Part shown: positions 1-8,638 of the stretch, in pieces | Position numbering within the stretch: the first letter of the stretch is position 1 | How the letters are laid out: each line of letters starts with the position of its first letter | Position numbers and translations under genes: made by a program | The notes under the pieces: model-generated | What the model was told of the DNA's origin: nothing | The model's input: only the letters and a program-made list of their open reading frames with translations | The model's database searches: none | Source: Streptomyces sp. CB02056 | Lineage (GTDB): Bacteria > Actinomycetota > Actinomycetes > Streptomycetales > Streptomycetaceae | Length of the DNA: 64,000 nucleotides | Assembly (NCBI RefSeq): GCF_001905545.1 | Contig: NZ_LIPD01000005.1 | Span: forward strand, 413,267 to 477,266 | Direction: 5' to 3'

Positions 1-1659
1 GACCCGCAGGTGCGCCGCTGGCCCCCGCACGTCAACCTGCTGTTCGGCTTCGTCCCGGAGGCCGAGTTCGACCGCGCCCTGCCGCTGCTGGGCGCGGCCG
101 CCGCCGAGGTGGCGCCGTTCACCGCCCGGCTGGAGGGCGTGCACACCTTCGGGCACCGCGAGGACGCCACCGTCTGGCTGGACCCGGCCGCCGCCTCCGC
201 CGCGCCCTGGTCGGCGCTGCGGCACGCGCTGGAACGGCGCTTCCCGCGCTGCCGCGGTCGGGCCGAGGGCTTCACCCCGCACCTGAGCCTCGGGCGCAGC
301 GCCGCCCCGCAGCGGGTGGCCGCCGACTGCGCGGCCCGGCTGACCGGGGCCTCGGCCCGGGTCGGCGAGCTGGTGGTGCTCTCCCGCCGGGGCACCGAGC
401 CGATGCGGCCGCGCGCCGTGGTCTCACTGGGGACCGGCGAGGTGCGGCCGGTGCCCGAGCAACCGCTCGCCTCACCGGCCCCGGAGCCGCCCGAACACGC
501 TTCAGCAGCAACGGAGTTGGCCCGCCGGATCGCGGCGGCCCTGCCCGAGGGCGTGGTGCACACCGTCGGCTCCCGGCGGCTCGGCTGCCAGCTGGACGGA
601 GGCGACCTGGACCTGGTGGTGGCGCTGCCCGGCGCCGCCGATCTGCCCGCCGTCCGCGCCCGGGTTGCAGCCGCGCTGCCGGAGGCCCGGCGGCTGCGCG
701 AGGTCCGCGGTGCCCGGGTGCCGGGGCTCCGGCTGACCGCCGACGGCCTGTCCGTCGACCTCGTGGTGGTCTTCACCGGCGCCCTCGATCCGGCCCAAGC
801 CGTAGACCACCGTGGGGAGTTGGGCGAGGCGGAGGCCGTCGCGCTGAGCGCCGTCACGGACGCCGAGGCGGTCCTGGCGGCGCTCGGCGACCGCCACGCC
901 CGCTTCATCCGACTGGCCCGCCAGGTCAAGGCCTGGGCGCGGGCGCGCGGCCTGGACTCGGCACCCTTCGGCCAACTGCCCTCGCTCGCCTGGTCGGTGC
1001 TGGCCGCCCGGACGGTCCTGGAGGCGCCCGACGGCCCCGAGGACGACCTCTTCCAGCGCTTCACCGAGACCTGGGCGGGCTGGGACTGGCGCCGGCCCGT
1101 CGTCCTCACGGGTGGTCCGACGCCGCCCTCCTCCGGCCCGCTCACCGTCCTCACCCCCTCCGCCCCGGTCCGCAGCTGCACCACCCAGGTCAGCGCCGAC
1201 ACCCGTGACCTGCTCACCGAGGAGCTCTACCGCGCCTGGGAACTCACCACCGAGGCCACCGAGGCCGCCAGCTCCTCCAAGGCTCCCAACGCGCCCGAGG
1301 CACCCCAGACGCCCGGTGCCGCCGAACCCCCGTGGCCCGCCCTGCTCGCCGCTCCCCCGCTGCACCGCCGGCACGCCGCCTGGGCCGTGGTCAGCGCCGA
1401 CGAGGAGTCGCTCGGCCTCGCCCGGGGCCGCGTCCGCGCCCTGCTGGCCGCCCTGGAGGAGGCCGGGGCCACCCGGCTGCACGCCTGGCCCCACCCGTAC
1501 CGGACCGCCGACGGCCGCTTCCACCTCCCGATCGGCCTCGGCCCCGACCCGCTCTCCGCCGCCCGGCTCGCCCCGCTCGCCAAGGCCTGGTCCCGGGCCC
1601 TGCCCGGCGTCCGGGTCGAGCACGTCGACGGCGGCGGCGCTCCCACCCCGACCCGCTGA
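1..1659 (+). CDS. 2H phosphoesterase / poly(A)-polymerase-like nucleotidyltransferase, 5' end outside window
   Basis: The frame is open from the first base, so the gene starts upstream. The first ~140 residues look like a 2H (LigT, 2'-5' RNA ligase) domain: PHVNLLF (the usual Thr/Ser after the His is Asn here) and a second HLSLGR motif. Residues ~165-410 look like a poly(A)-polymerase-type nucleotidyltransferase: GS followed by a DLD metal-binding pair, then a helical region containing RQVKAWARARGLD. A Glu/Ala/Pro-rich linker leads to a C-terminal ~100-residue domain I do not recognise. 2H and Pol-beta domains act on RNA ends or cyclic phosphates, so a role in RNA end repair or modification is inferred, not shown. 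A single-chain combination of this kind occurs in actinomycete proteins annotated as poly(A) polymerase, from memory. Confidence 0.72.
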   Translation, partial: DPQVRRWPPHVNLLFGFVPEAEFDRALPLLGAAAAEVAPFTARLEGVHTFGHREDATVWLDPAAASAAPWSALRHALERRFPRCRGRAEGFTPHLSLGRSAAPQRVAADCAARLTGASARVGELVVLSRRGTEPMRPRAVVSLGTGEVRPVPEQPLASPAPEPPEHASAATELARRIAAALPEGVVHTVGSRRLGCQLDGGDLDLVVALPGAADLPAVRARVAAALPEARRLREVRGARVPGLRLTADGLSVDLVVVFTGALDPAQAVDHRGELGEAEAVALSAVTDAEAVLAALGDRHARFIRLARQVKAWARARGLDSAPFGQLPSLAWSVLAARTVLEAPDGPEDDLFQRFTETWAGWDWRRPVVLTGGPTPPSSGPLTVLTPSAPVRSCTTQVSADTRDLLTEELYRAWELTTEATEAASSSKAPNAPEAPQTPGAAEPPWPALLAAPPLHRRHAAWAVVSADEESLGLARGRVRALLAALEEAGATRLHAWPHPYRTADGRFHLPIGLGPDPLSAARLAPLAKAWSRALPGVRVEHVDGGGAPTPTR

Positions 1660-1850
1660 ACCATCCCTCCTGCCTGGACCACCCCTCCCGCCTGGACCAC
1701 CCCCACCTGCTGGACCGACCCGACCACCCCGATGGGCCGAACCACCCCTGCCCATCGGTCTCTTCTGGACAATCGCCCCCGAAATTTGCCACGGTGAGGA
1801 CCAGCGGCCCAGTCATCGATCATGCGGCCGAAGCCCCATGGGAGTTCCCC

Positions 1851-2741
1851 GTGCCCTCCGCCGACTTCCCCGCCTTCTACCTCGGGCAGAGCACCTTCTC
1901 CGACCCCGGCGCCCACCTCCCCCGCTACGCCGACCTCCCCAAGGATCCGCGCCGCCTCGCCCGGATCGCCCGCGACCTGATCATCCACCGCCTCGAAGGC
2001 TGGCTGTTCCACCACCCCATTCCGGCGAACCGGCTCCACCACGACGCCGAGACCCGCTACCTCGACGACATCCTGCACCTGATCACCGACCGCGACCCGG
2101 CCCCGCTCAACCACCCGCGCGCGCCCGCCGACCGCTTCGTCGGCGTCTGCCGGGACCTGGCGCTGCTGCTCTGCTCCTTCCTCCGCCACGTCGGCGTACC
2201 GGCCCGGTTGCGCTGCGGCTTCGCCGGCTACCTCGGCCCGGACGGCTTCCACTGCGACCACGTGGCCACCGAGTACTGGGACGACCGGCGCGGCTGGCTG
2301 CTCGCCGACCCGCAGCTGGCCGACCCGAAGGTCGCCGCCGCCTGGCGGGTGGACTTCGACCCGATGGACGTCCCGCGCGACCGCTTCCTGGTCGCCGGCC
2401 GGGCCTGGCGCACGATCCGCGCCGACCGGTCCACCGCCGGCTCCTTCGGCGTCCACCCGCCCGAGGAGGGCCCGCTCAACGGCGAGTGGTTCGTCGCCCA
2501 CTCCACCCGGCTCGACCTCGCGGCCCTGAACAAGGTCGAGACCCTCCTCTGGGACACCTGGGGCACCGGCTCCACCAACACCCCCCACGCCCCGTACGAC
2601 GAGGTCGCCCACCTGACCGTCGGCCCGGTCGACCTCCCCGCCGTCCGCCGGCTCTTCTCCGAGCACGACGCGCTGCGCACCCCGAAGACCGTCCTGTCCC
2701 TGGCCCCCTTCAACGGCCCCCGCGAGGTCACCCTGCGCTGA
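1851..2741 (+). CDS. transglutaminase-like superfamily protein
   Basis: A 296-residue cytoplasmic protein with the transglutaminase/protease-like triad: Cys100 in GVCRDLALL, His137 in CDHVATEYW and Asp153 in LLADPQ. The sequence around the Cys (Cys, helix, then VGVPARLR) is typical of the fold. I chose the GTG at 1851 because GGGAG lies six bases upstream; an in-frame GTG at 1794 would add 19 residues. No signal peptide is visible. Substrate unknown; family members include peptidases, amidases and cross-linking enzymes. It follows the RNA-repair-like gene by ~190 bp, too far to assume one transcript. Confidence 0.8.
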   Translation: MPSADFPAFYLGQSTFSDPGAHLPRYADLPKDPRRLARIARDLIIHRLEGWLFHHPIPANRLHHDAETRYLDDILHLITDRDPAPLNHPRAPADRFVGVCRDLALLLCSFLRHVGVPARLRCGFAGYLGPDGFHCDHVATEYWDDRRGWLLADPQLADPKVAAAWRVDFDPMDVPRDRFLVAGRAWRTIRADRSTAGSFGVHPPEEGPLNGEWFVAHSTRLDLAALNKVETLLWDTWGTGSTNTPHAPYDEVAHLTVGPVDLPAVRRLFSEHDALRTPKTVLSLAPFNGPREVTLR

Positions 2742-2786
2742 CGGCCCCCCGGCCCCTCGCCCCCTCCTGGCCTGAGCGGGCCGCCC

Positions 2787-3293
2787 CTACACCCCGGCCT
2801 GCTGGTAGAGCGTCACCAGGAGGCCGTACACCGGCTCGCCCTCCGCGTCCTCCTCCGTCTCGTCGACCAGTCCGGCCAGCGCCTCGACGAGCCTCGCCGC
2901 CTTAGCCGGGCTGAGTCGGAGGTGGCGCAGCGCCAGGAGGTGGTCGACGGGCGAGCGGTCCAACTCCTGGGCGACGGCGCCGAACAGCGCGGCCGTCCCC
3001 TCGACCTGCGGTTCGGCGACGAAGAAGCGATCGGCGGTCCGCCGGTAGTACTTCTCGGTGCCGCCGCGCACCCGTCGCGTTCCCGCGTCCTGGACCAGCC
3101 CCGCCTCGCCCAGCACCCTGAGGTGGTGCGAGACGCTGCCCTTGTTCGCCCCGAGCTGCGCGGCGAGCCGGCTGATCGTCGACGGACGGCTGCTCAGGGC
3201 GAAGAGCAGGCGTTGGCGCAGGGGGTGGGCGAGCGCGGCGTGCTGCAGCGGCGCGCTGATCTGCTGGACGGTCTCGTCCGGTCGGTGACTCAT
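2787..3293 (-). CDS. ArsR-family winged-helix repressor
   Basis: A 168-residue DNA-binding protein. Residues ~15-85 form an ArsR-type winged helix (LAHPLRQRLLFAL, then the recognition helix in ANKGSVSHHLRVLGEAGLV, then the wing). No ArsR-type metal-binding cysteines are visible, so the signal is probably not a metal. The start is the Met at 3293; an upstream in-frame Met at 3329 lies inside the shared operator region and is less likely. It is divergent from the S41 peptidase gene, with 58 bp between starts, and probably controls it and itself through the inverted repeat at 3300-3323. Confidence 0.85.
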   Translation of the reverse strand: MSHRPDETVQQISAPLQHAALAHPLRQRLLFALSSRPSTISRLAAQLGANKGSVSHHLRVLGEAGLVQDAGTRRVRGGTEKYYRRTADRFFVAEPQVEGTAALFGAVAQELDRSPVDHLLALRHLRLSPAKAARLVEALAGLVDETEEDAEGEPVYGLLVTLYQQAGV

Positions 3294-3299
3294 CTGATC

Positions 3300-3323
3300 A
3301 AGCGTTAAGTACGGTTGACGCTT
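3300..3323. promoter_or_regulatory. inverted-repeat operator between arsR-like and S41 genes
   Basis: AAGCGTTAA and TTGACGCTT form a near-perfect 9-bp inverted repeat (one mismatch) with a 6-bp spacer. The right arm includes TTGACG, which could be the -35 box of the rightward peptidase gene, with a TCTACT-like -10 seventeen bases on. A repressor bound here would block that promoter. Confidence 0.5.
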
Positions 3324-3351
3324 TGGCAAGTCGCTGGTCTACTGCCTCTCC

Positions 3352-4263
3352 ATGACCTCCACCACAACGCCGTCCGCCCTGGACACCGTCACCCTCGTCG
3401 AGTCGATAGCCGACCTGGTCCGTGAGAACTACGTCTTCCCCGACGTCGCCGGGCAGCTGGCGGACCTGCTGAGGCGCCGGAGCGCCGAGGGCGCCTACCG
3501 GACCGAATCCGCCGAGGAGCTGTCCGAAGCGGTCACCGCGGACCTGCGGTCCGTCAACGGCGACCTGCACCTGGGCCTCAAGTACCACGCCGTGCCGGTG
3601 CCGCCGGAGCCGGGCGCGGCGGTACTCGCCATGGTGCGCAGGGAGTTCGACACCTTCCTGAACGGCGTTCCCCGCGTGGAACTCCTCGACCACGGCGTCG
3701 CGGTCCTGGAGATCGGCCCCAAGCTGTTCCCGCTGGACTGGGCGGCACCGCCGCTGACCGCGGCGCTCTCCCTGGTGGCCCCCGCCCGCGGCCTCATCCT
3801 GGACCTGCGCCGCAACACCGGCGGCGACCCGAACACGGTCGCCTTCGTCTGCGCCTACCTGCTCGACGGCCGCACCCACCTGAACACCATGTTCTCGCGG
3901 AAGGACGAGGTGGGCGCGCAGTCCTGGACGCCCCCGTTCGTCCCCGGCGCCCGCTTCGGCGGCACCAAGCCGATCTACGTGCTGACGAGCGCGGACACCT
4001 TCTCCGGGGGCGAGGAACTCGCCTACGACCTGCAGCAGCTCGGCCGCGCCGAGGTCGTCGGGGAGGTCACCCGCGGCGGCGCCCACCCGCGCGAGGGCTT
4101 TACGGTGCACCCGCACCTGGAGCTCAGCGTGCCCTTCGCCCGCGCGGTCAACCCGGTCTCGGGCACCAACTGGGAGGGCGTCGGCGTCCAGCCCGACGTC
4201 CCCTGCGCCGCCGACACGGCACTCGACCGCGCCCTGGCCCTGGCCGCGGCGCGCCTGGCGTAG
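3352..4263 (+). CDS. S41-family peptidase-like protein (IRBP/tail-specific type)
   Basis: A 303-residue protein. The N-terminal helical region (residues 1-60) resembles the tricorn/IRBP helper domain. The C-terminal peptidase core carries ARGLILDLRRNTGGDP, then LTSADTFSGGEELAYDL where the Ser sits at the S41 nucleophile position, then EVTRGGAHP and a closing GVGVQPDV. No PDZ domain, signal peptide or membrane segment is visible, so it is short and probably cytoplasmic. Translation starts almost at the predicted promoter, suggesting a leaderless or near-leaderless mRNA. Divergent from an ArsR-type repressor that probably regulates it. Substrate unknown. Confidence 0.82.
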   Translation: MTSTTTPSALDTVTLVESIADLVRENYVFPDVAGQLADLLRRRSAEGAYRTESAEELSEAVTADLRSVNGDLHLGLKYHAVPVPPEPGAAVLAMVRREFDTFLNGVPRVELLDHGVAVLEIGPKLFPLDWAAPPLTAALSLVAPARGLILDLRRNTGGDPNTVAFVCAYLLDGRTHLNTMFSRKDEVGAQSWTPPFVPGARFGGTKPIYVLTSADTFSGGEELAYDLQQLGRAEVVGEVTRGGAHPREGFTVHPHLELSVPFARAVNPVSGTNWEGVGVQPDVPCAADTALDRALALAAARLA

Positions 4264-4507
4264 GGCCTGTCCTCGGACTCGCCTCTGCGGGACGACGCCG
4301 GGGCATGGTCGAGACGGCGAAGGAGTACGGGGCCCCGATGACCGCGGCCCCGTTCACCTGACGGGCTCGCGGTTGATGCTCAGCAGGGCCTGGACCAGGC
4401 CGCCGGGCACCCGGCCGGTGAGCACCGGGACCCGGGCGACGGCCCCGCGGCGGCGGGCCAGGCAACCTGCGGCAGTGATGTCGCTGTCACTTGGCATGAT
4501 GCCCGGC

Positions 4508-5179
4508 ATGGTGAGAACACAGCGCATCAAGGGCTTCTCCGCGACCGGCCGGCCGATCTCCACGCCGACCACCAAGTTCGGCGGCCAGCCCGTGTGGCTG
4601 GCAGGCCCGCAGTGGCCGATCAGCGCGGCATGGGACCGGCCGATGCGGTTCGTCGGTCAGATCGAGCTGGGCCCGGTGATCGGAGCGGCCGGCGACGGAA
4701 AGGTCGCCTACGTGTTCGTCACCCACGCCGATCACGAGGAGCACTTCTTCGACCCCGACATCATCGACCCCGACGGCGGCGAGAACGCGGTGATCGTGCA
4801 GCCGGGCGGCGGCTATGCCGGCCCGGTGCGCCCACTGCTGACCGGCCCCGGGCTGTACGGAGTCGACGGGTCGGAGGTGGAGTTCACCGTCGACCTCCGC
4901 CCCGCCGACGAGCCCGATTCCATGACGGACGAGGAACTCGACTCCCTGCCCTCCGCCGACCGGGACCGCTGCATCGAGCTGATGGACGGCGACAAGATCG
5001 GCGGAACACCGCTGTTCTTCCAGGGCGACGAGTGGCCGGAAGGCGGCCCTTGGCGGCTGCTGCTGCAGCTGGACTCGAACTGGGTGCCTTTCCACCTCAA
5101 CCTCGGCTCGTCGCCGAGGTTGTTCGCCTTCGTGTCCGAGGACGGCGCCCAGGGCAGGCTGCTCGTCCAGGACTCCTGA
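4508..5179 (+). CDS. DUF1963/YwqG-like protein
   Basis: A 223-residue acidic protein. The pattern GGQPVWL near residue 25, a MRFVGQIEL strand, the Asp/Glu-rich FDPDIIDPDGGENAV and the closing WRLLLQLDSNW are characteristic of the DUF1963 family, whose fold is known but whose function is not. Three in-frame ATGs (4496, 4499, 4508) compete for the start and none has a clear ribosome-binding site. No membrane segment. It stands alone between a peptidase gene and an ArsR-type regulator. The 245 bases upstream hold no gene that I can recognise. Confidence 0.75.
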   Translation: MVRTQRIKGFSATGRPISTPTTKFGGQPVWLAGPQWPISAAWDRPMRFVGQIELGPVIGAAGDGKVAYVFVTHADHEEHFFDPDIIDPDGGENAVIVQPGGGYAGPVRPLLTGPGLYGVDGSEVEFTVDLRPADEPDSMTDEELDSLPSADRDRCIELMDGDKIGGTPLFFQGDEWPEGGPWRLLLQLDSNWVPFHLNLGSSPRLFAFVSEDGAQGRLLVQDS

Positions 5180-5286
5180 CCTGATCGGGGCTCTCCCGTC
5201 GGAACCGGCTTCGACAATGGCAGGCGGGTACAGGACCGTTGACGCCTCTCACTGACAGCCGCAGCCGTCCTGACGATCCGACATGA

Positions 5287-5326
5287 AGATCTGAAATTTT
5301 TATTGCGCAATTTTTCCTTCAGATCT
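5287..5326. promoter_or_regulatory. nested palindromic operator upstream of winged-helix regulator
   Basis: AGATCTGAA at 5287-5295 and TTCAGATCT at 5318-5326 are a perfect 9-bp inverted repeat. It encloses a second perfect palindrome, ATTGCGCAAT (5302-5311), flanked by A/T runs. This AT-rich block is exceptional in a >70% GC window and sits just 11 bp before the regulator start, as expected for autoregulation. Confidence 0.65.
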
Positions 5327-5337
5327 ATCGTCGACGC

Positions 5338-5931
5338 ATGCCCGAGAAGCCCCGGCCCGACCGGATCACCGACCTGTCCCGCCTGAAGGCGTTCACCAAC
5401 CCGCTGCGGATGCAGCTCTACCGCCTGCTCTTCGCCGCCGGGAGCGCGACCGCCTCGCAGCTCGCCGAACAGGTCGACCAGGCTCCGTCGCTGGTCAGCT
5501 ACCACCTGCGCAAGCTCGCCGAGCAGGGCTTCGTCACCGCGGCGAGCGGCCGGAGCACCGACGGGCGGGAGCGGTGGTGGCAGGTCGCCTCCGAGGAGGG
5601 CTGGGGCTTCCGCGCGTCCGACCTCGCCGGCACGCCCGAGGGCGCGGCCGCCGTCAGCACCGTGACCAGGGGCCTGGTCGACTCCCGGGTCGCCCAGTAC
5701 CGCGCCTACCTCGACCAGACCGCCGCCTGGGGCGGGGAGTGGACCGACGCGGCCTTCAGCTCCGAGTGGCTGCTCGACCTCAGGCCCGACGAACTCGCCC
5801 AGCTGGGCGAGGAGTTGCAGGCCCTCGCCCGACGCTGGCGGGAGCGCGGCAACGCCGCCAAGGCCGCCGGGGACACCGCGGGCCGCGAGCACGTGTCCGT
5901 CCACCTGTACGGGTTCCCCTTCCGCCCCTGA
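5338..5931 (+). CDS. ArsR-type winged-helix regulator
   Basis: A 197-residue regulator. Residues ~12-85 are a winged helix of the ArsR type (LKAFTNPLRMQLYRLL, then the recognition helix QAPSLVSYHLRKLAEQGFV). The C-terminal half is helical with Trp-rich stretches (EEGWGFRASDLAG) and no obvious metal-binding cysteines, resembling actinobacterial regulators paired with MFS exporters. The next gene, 83 bp downstream on the same strand, is such an exporter. The nested palindrome just upstream suggests autorepression relieved by a small molecule that the exporter removes. Confidence 0.85.
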   Translation: MPEKPRPDRITDLSRLKAFTNPLRMQLYRLLFAAGSATASQLAEQVDQAPSLVSYHLRKLAEQGFVTAASGRSTDGRERWWQVASEEGWGFRASDLAGTPEGAAAVSTVTRGLVDSRVAQYRAYLDQTAAWGGEWTDAAFSSEWLLDLRPDELAQLGEELQALARRWRERGNAAKAAGDTAGREHVSVHLYGFPFRP

Positions 5932-6014
5932 CGCCGGCACAGGCCGGCCCCGAGCACCGGCGCAGGCCGGTCCCCGGCCGCCGGCGCCGCCGTGTCCCGA
6001 CCTCCGGAGTCCCC

Positions 6015-7316
6015 ATGGTCCTCACGGAACCGCCCCTCTCCCGCCGGGCCGCCGCGCCGCCCGCCCACCGCGACGGCAACGTGCTGCGCTGGCTCACCGC
6101 CTACACCGCCTCGCTGATCGGCGACAGCGTGTACTTCGCCGCCCTCGGCTGGTCCGCCCAGCGGTCCGCCGGCCCCGCCGAGGTCGGCCTGGTCATGGCC
6201 GCCGGCGCCGCCCCGCGCGCCCTGCTCATGCTCGGCGGCGGCGTCCTGGCCGACCGACTCGACCCGCGCCGGGTGGTGCTGGGCAGCGACGCCGTGCGCT
6301 GTCTGCTCATCCTCTCGGTGGCCGCCGCCATCGCGCTGACCACGCCCGCGCTCTGGCTGCTGGTCGCGGTGGCGCTCGTCTTCGGCGCCGTGGACGCCCT
6401 GTTCGTCCCCGCCGTCGGCGCCCTCCCGCCCCGGATCACCAGCCCCGACCAGCTGGCCCGGGTCACCGGCCTGCGCTCGCTTGCGGTGCGCCTCGGCCAG
6501 ATCGCCGGACCGCCGCTCGGCGGCCTGGCCATGGGCCTGGGCGGACCGGCCGCCGCCTTCGCCGTCGCCGGGCTGCTCTTCGCGCTCTCCCTGCCGCTCC
6601 TGCTCTCCGTCCGGATCAGTCCGCTCGAAGCCCCTCCGGGTGACGCCCCGTCCGGCGCCGGCACCCCGCCCCGGCCCGGCACCGCGCGCGCCGAACTCCT
6701 CGACGGGCTGCGCTACATCCGCCGCCACCCGCTGATCGGACCGCTGGTCGCCGTCGGGGCCGTCTGCGAACTCGGCCTCACCGGCACCCTCAACGTCGGC
6801 TTGGTCCTCCTCAACGCCGAACGCGGCTGGGGTCCGTCCGGCTACGGCTGGATCGTCGGCTGCTTCGGCGCCGGGGCCGCCGCGAGTGCCGCGCTGCTCG
6901 CCGTCGTCGGGCGGATTCCCCGGGCCGGTCTGACCATGGCCGTCACCCTGCTGGCGGGCAGCATCGGCGCGGCCGCCATGGCGCTGGTGCCGCAGCTGTG
7001 GACCGCCGCCGTCCTGGCCGCCCTGACCGGCCTGGGCGCGGGCGTCTTCGGCAGCCTGAACGGCACCCTGATCCAGACCAGCGCCGACCCCGCCTACCTG
7101 GGCCGGATCACCTCCGTCGTGATGCTCACCCTGGTCGGCCTCGCCCCGCTCAGCTACCCGGTGGTCGGCGCCGCCATCGGCCTCTGGGGCACCGCCCCGG
7201 TCTTCGTCGGCTGCGGCGCCCTCTCCTGCCTCGGCGCCGCCCTCGCCCTCGCCTCCCCCGCCGTCCGCCGCGCGGAACTCCCCCGCGCCGAACTCTCCCG
7301 CGCGGCCTCCCGCTGA
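6015..7316 (+). CDS. MFS efflux transporter (MFS_3, EntS-like)
   Basis: A 433-residue integral membrane protein with about 12 hydrophobic helices in two halves around a hydrophilic loop (residues ~205-235). The N half contains the MFS signature region GGVLADRLDPRRVVLGSDAVR between helices 2 and 3, abbreviated here as GGVLADRLDPRR. It belongs by appearance to the MFS_3 branch that includes enterobactin and macrolide exporters. The start ATG at 6015 fits the first helix after a short cytoplasmic tail. Probably co-transcribed with the preceding regulator. Substrate unknown; drug or metabolite export is inferred. Confidence 0.87.
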   Translation: MVLTEPPLSRRAAAPPAHRDGNVLRWLTAYTASLIGDSVYFAALGWSAQRSAGPAEVGLVMAAGAAPRALLMLGGGVLADRLDPRRVVLGSDAVRCLLILSVAAAIALTTPALWLLVAVALVFGAVDALFVPAVGALPPRITSPDQLARVTGLRSLAVRLGQIAGPPLGGLAMGLGGPAAAFAVAGLLFALSLPLLLSVRISPLEAPPGDAPSGAGTPPRPGTARAELLDGLRYIRRHPLIGPLVAVGAVCELGLTGTLNVGLVLLNAERGWGPSGYGWIVGCFGAGAAASAALLAVVGRIPRAGLTMAVTLLAGSIGAAAMALVPQLWTAAVLAALTGLGAGVFGSLNGTLIQTSADPAYLGRITSVVMLTLVGLAPLSYPVVGAAIGLWGTAPVFVGCGALSCLGAALALASPAVRRAELPRAELSRAASR

Positions 7317-7365
7317 GCCCCCAGCACCGGGTGCGGACACCGGCCCGGCAGACCCCGCCGACCCG

Positions 7366-8565
7366 TCACCAGGTGACCGGGAGCGCCTCGACGCCGTAGA
7401 CCGTCGACCCCTCTCGGAAGCGGAGCTCCGCCTCGGGAACGGCGAGGCGCAGGGCCGGGAAGCGCCGCAGCAGGGCCGGCAGGGCCACCTTCAGTTCCAG
7501 CCGGGCCAGCTGCTGGCCAAGGCACTGGTGGGCGCCGAAGCCGAAGGACAGCTGGGCGACCGGGCGGCGGCGCAGGTCGAGGTCGTCCGGCCGTTCGGGG
7601 ACGAGCTCGGGGTCGCGGTTCGCGGTCAGCGGGGAGAGCAGGACGTACTCGCCCTCGGCGATCCGGTGGCCGTTGACCTCGACGTCGGCCACGGCGGTGC
7701 GCAGGAGCGGTGCGGGGATGGCGAGATGGCGCAGCAGTTCCTCCACCGCCGTACCGGTGACCGCGGGGTCGTCGCGCAGGGCGGCGAGCTGGTCGGGGTG
7801 GCGGAGCAGCGCCAGCACGCTCAGGGCGAGCTGGGTCGCGGTGGTCTCGTGGCCCCCGACCAGGAGGGTGATGCCGAAGCCGATGAGCTCCGCGTCGGTG
7901 AGCTCCGCGCCGTGCTGCCGCACCACCGCGCCCAGCACGCCGTCCCCGGGGGCGGCCCGGTTGCGGGCGACGATGTCCGCCATGGCGGCGTTCAACTCGT
8001 CGGAGGCGGCGACCAGTTGGCCTGCTTCGGCGGTCCCGTCCATGATCACCTGGGAGCAGCGCTGGAACATCGCCCTGGTCCCGTACGGGACGTCGAGCAG
8101 TTCGCAGATCGCCGCCGAGGGGATCGGCAGGGCGAAGGCCTCGACCAGGTCGACGACCGGCCCCTGCTCCACCATGGCGTCGAGGTGCTCGGCGACGATC
8201 GCCTCGATCGCGGGCCGCAGCCGCTCGACCTGACGGACGGTGAAGCTGCCGGTGAGCATCCGGCGCAGCCGGGCGTGCTCCGGGCCGCTGTACGCGGGCA
8301 GGAAGCCCGGGTGGTTGAACAGGGTGCGCGGAAGTGCCGGGTCGATGCCGTTGCCCGTCACCAGGCGCTCCTCCGCGAAGGCGGCCCGGACGTCGCCGTA
8401 CCGGGTGATGACGACGGCGTCGATCTCGCCGCGCACCGGATGGGTCACCCGCAGCCGCGGCAGGCCGTCCTCCTCGCGCATCCGGCGGAGGTCCGGCGAC
8501 GGGTCGAACGGGCAGGTCCGGTCCCGTTCGGAGGCGACGAAGGACGCCGAGCGGTGATCGGGCAT
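7366..8565 (-). CDS. cytochrome P450 (terpenoid cluster, class I bacterial type)
   Basis: A 399-residue soluble P450. Visible signatures: I-helix GGHETTA at 237-243, ExxR at 276-279 (ELLR) and the heme loop FGFGAHQCLG at 341-350 with the thiolate Cys348. Size and motifs fit bacterial CYP105/107-like enzymes that need a separate ferredoxin; none is encoded nearby. The start ATG has GAGGAG nine bases upstream. It is the last gene of a leftward set P450 - terpene synthase - P450, 73 bp after the cyclase stop, so it probably oxidises the cyclase product or the intermediate from the other P450. Confidence 0.93.
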   Translation of the reverse strand: MPDHRSASFVASERDRTCPFDPSPDLRRMREEDGLPRLRVTHPVRGEIDAVVITRYGDVRAAFAEERLVTGNGIDPALPRTLFNHPGFLPAYSGPEHARLRRMLTGSFTVRQVERLRPAIEAIVAEHLDAMVEQGPVVDLVEAFALPIPSAAICELLDVPYGTRAMFQRCSQVIMDGTAEAGQLVAASDELNAAMADIVARNRAAPGDGVLGAVVRQHGAELTDAELIGFGITLLVGGHETTATQLALSVLALLRHPDQLAALRDDPAVTGTAVEELLRHLAIPAPLLRTAVADVEVNGHRIAEGEYVLLSPLTANRDPELVPERPDDLDLRRRPVAQLSFGFGAHQCLGQQLARLELKVALPALLRRFPALRLAVPEAELRFREGSTVYGVEALPVTW

Positions 8566-8638
8566 GGTGCGGGCTCCTCAGCTGGATCGGTCCGGGGGCG
8601 CGGTCGCGCGACAGGGAAGGGGAAGGGGAGGCGTCGGA

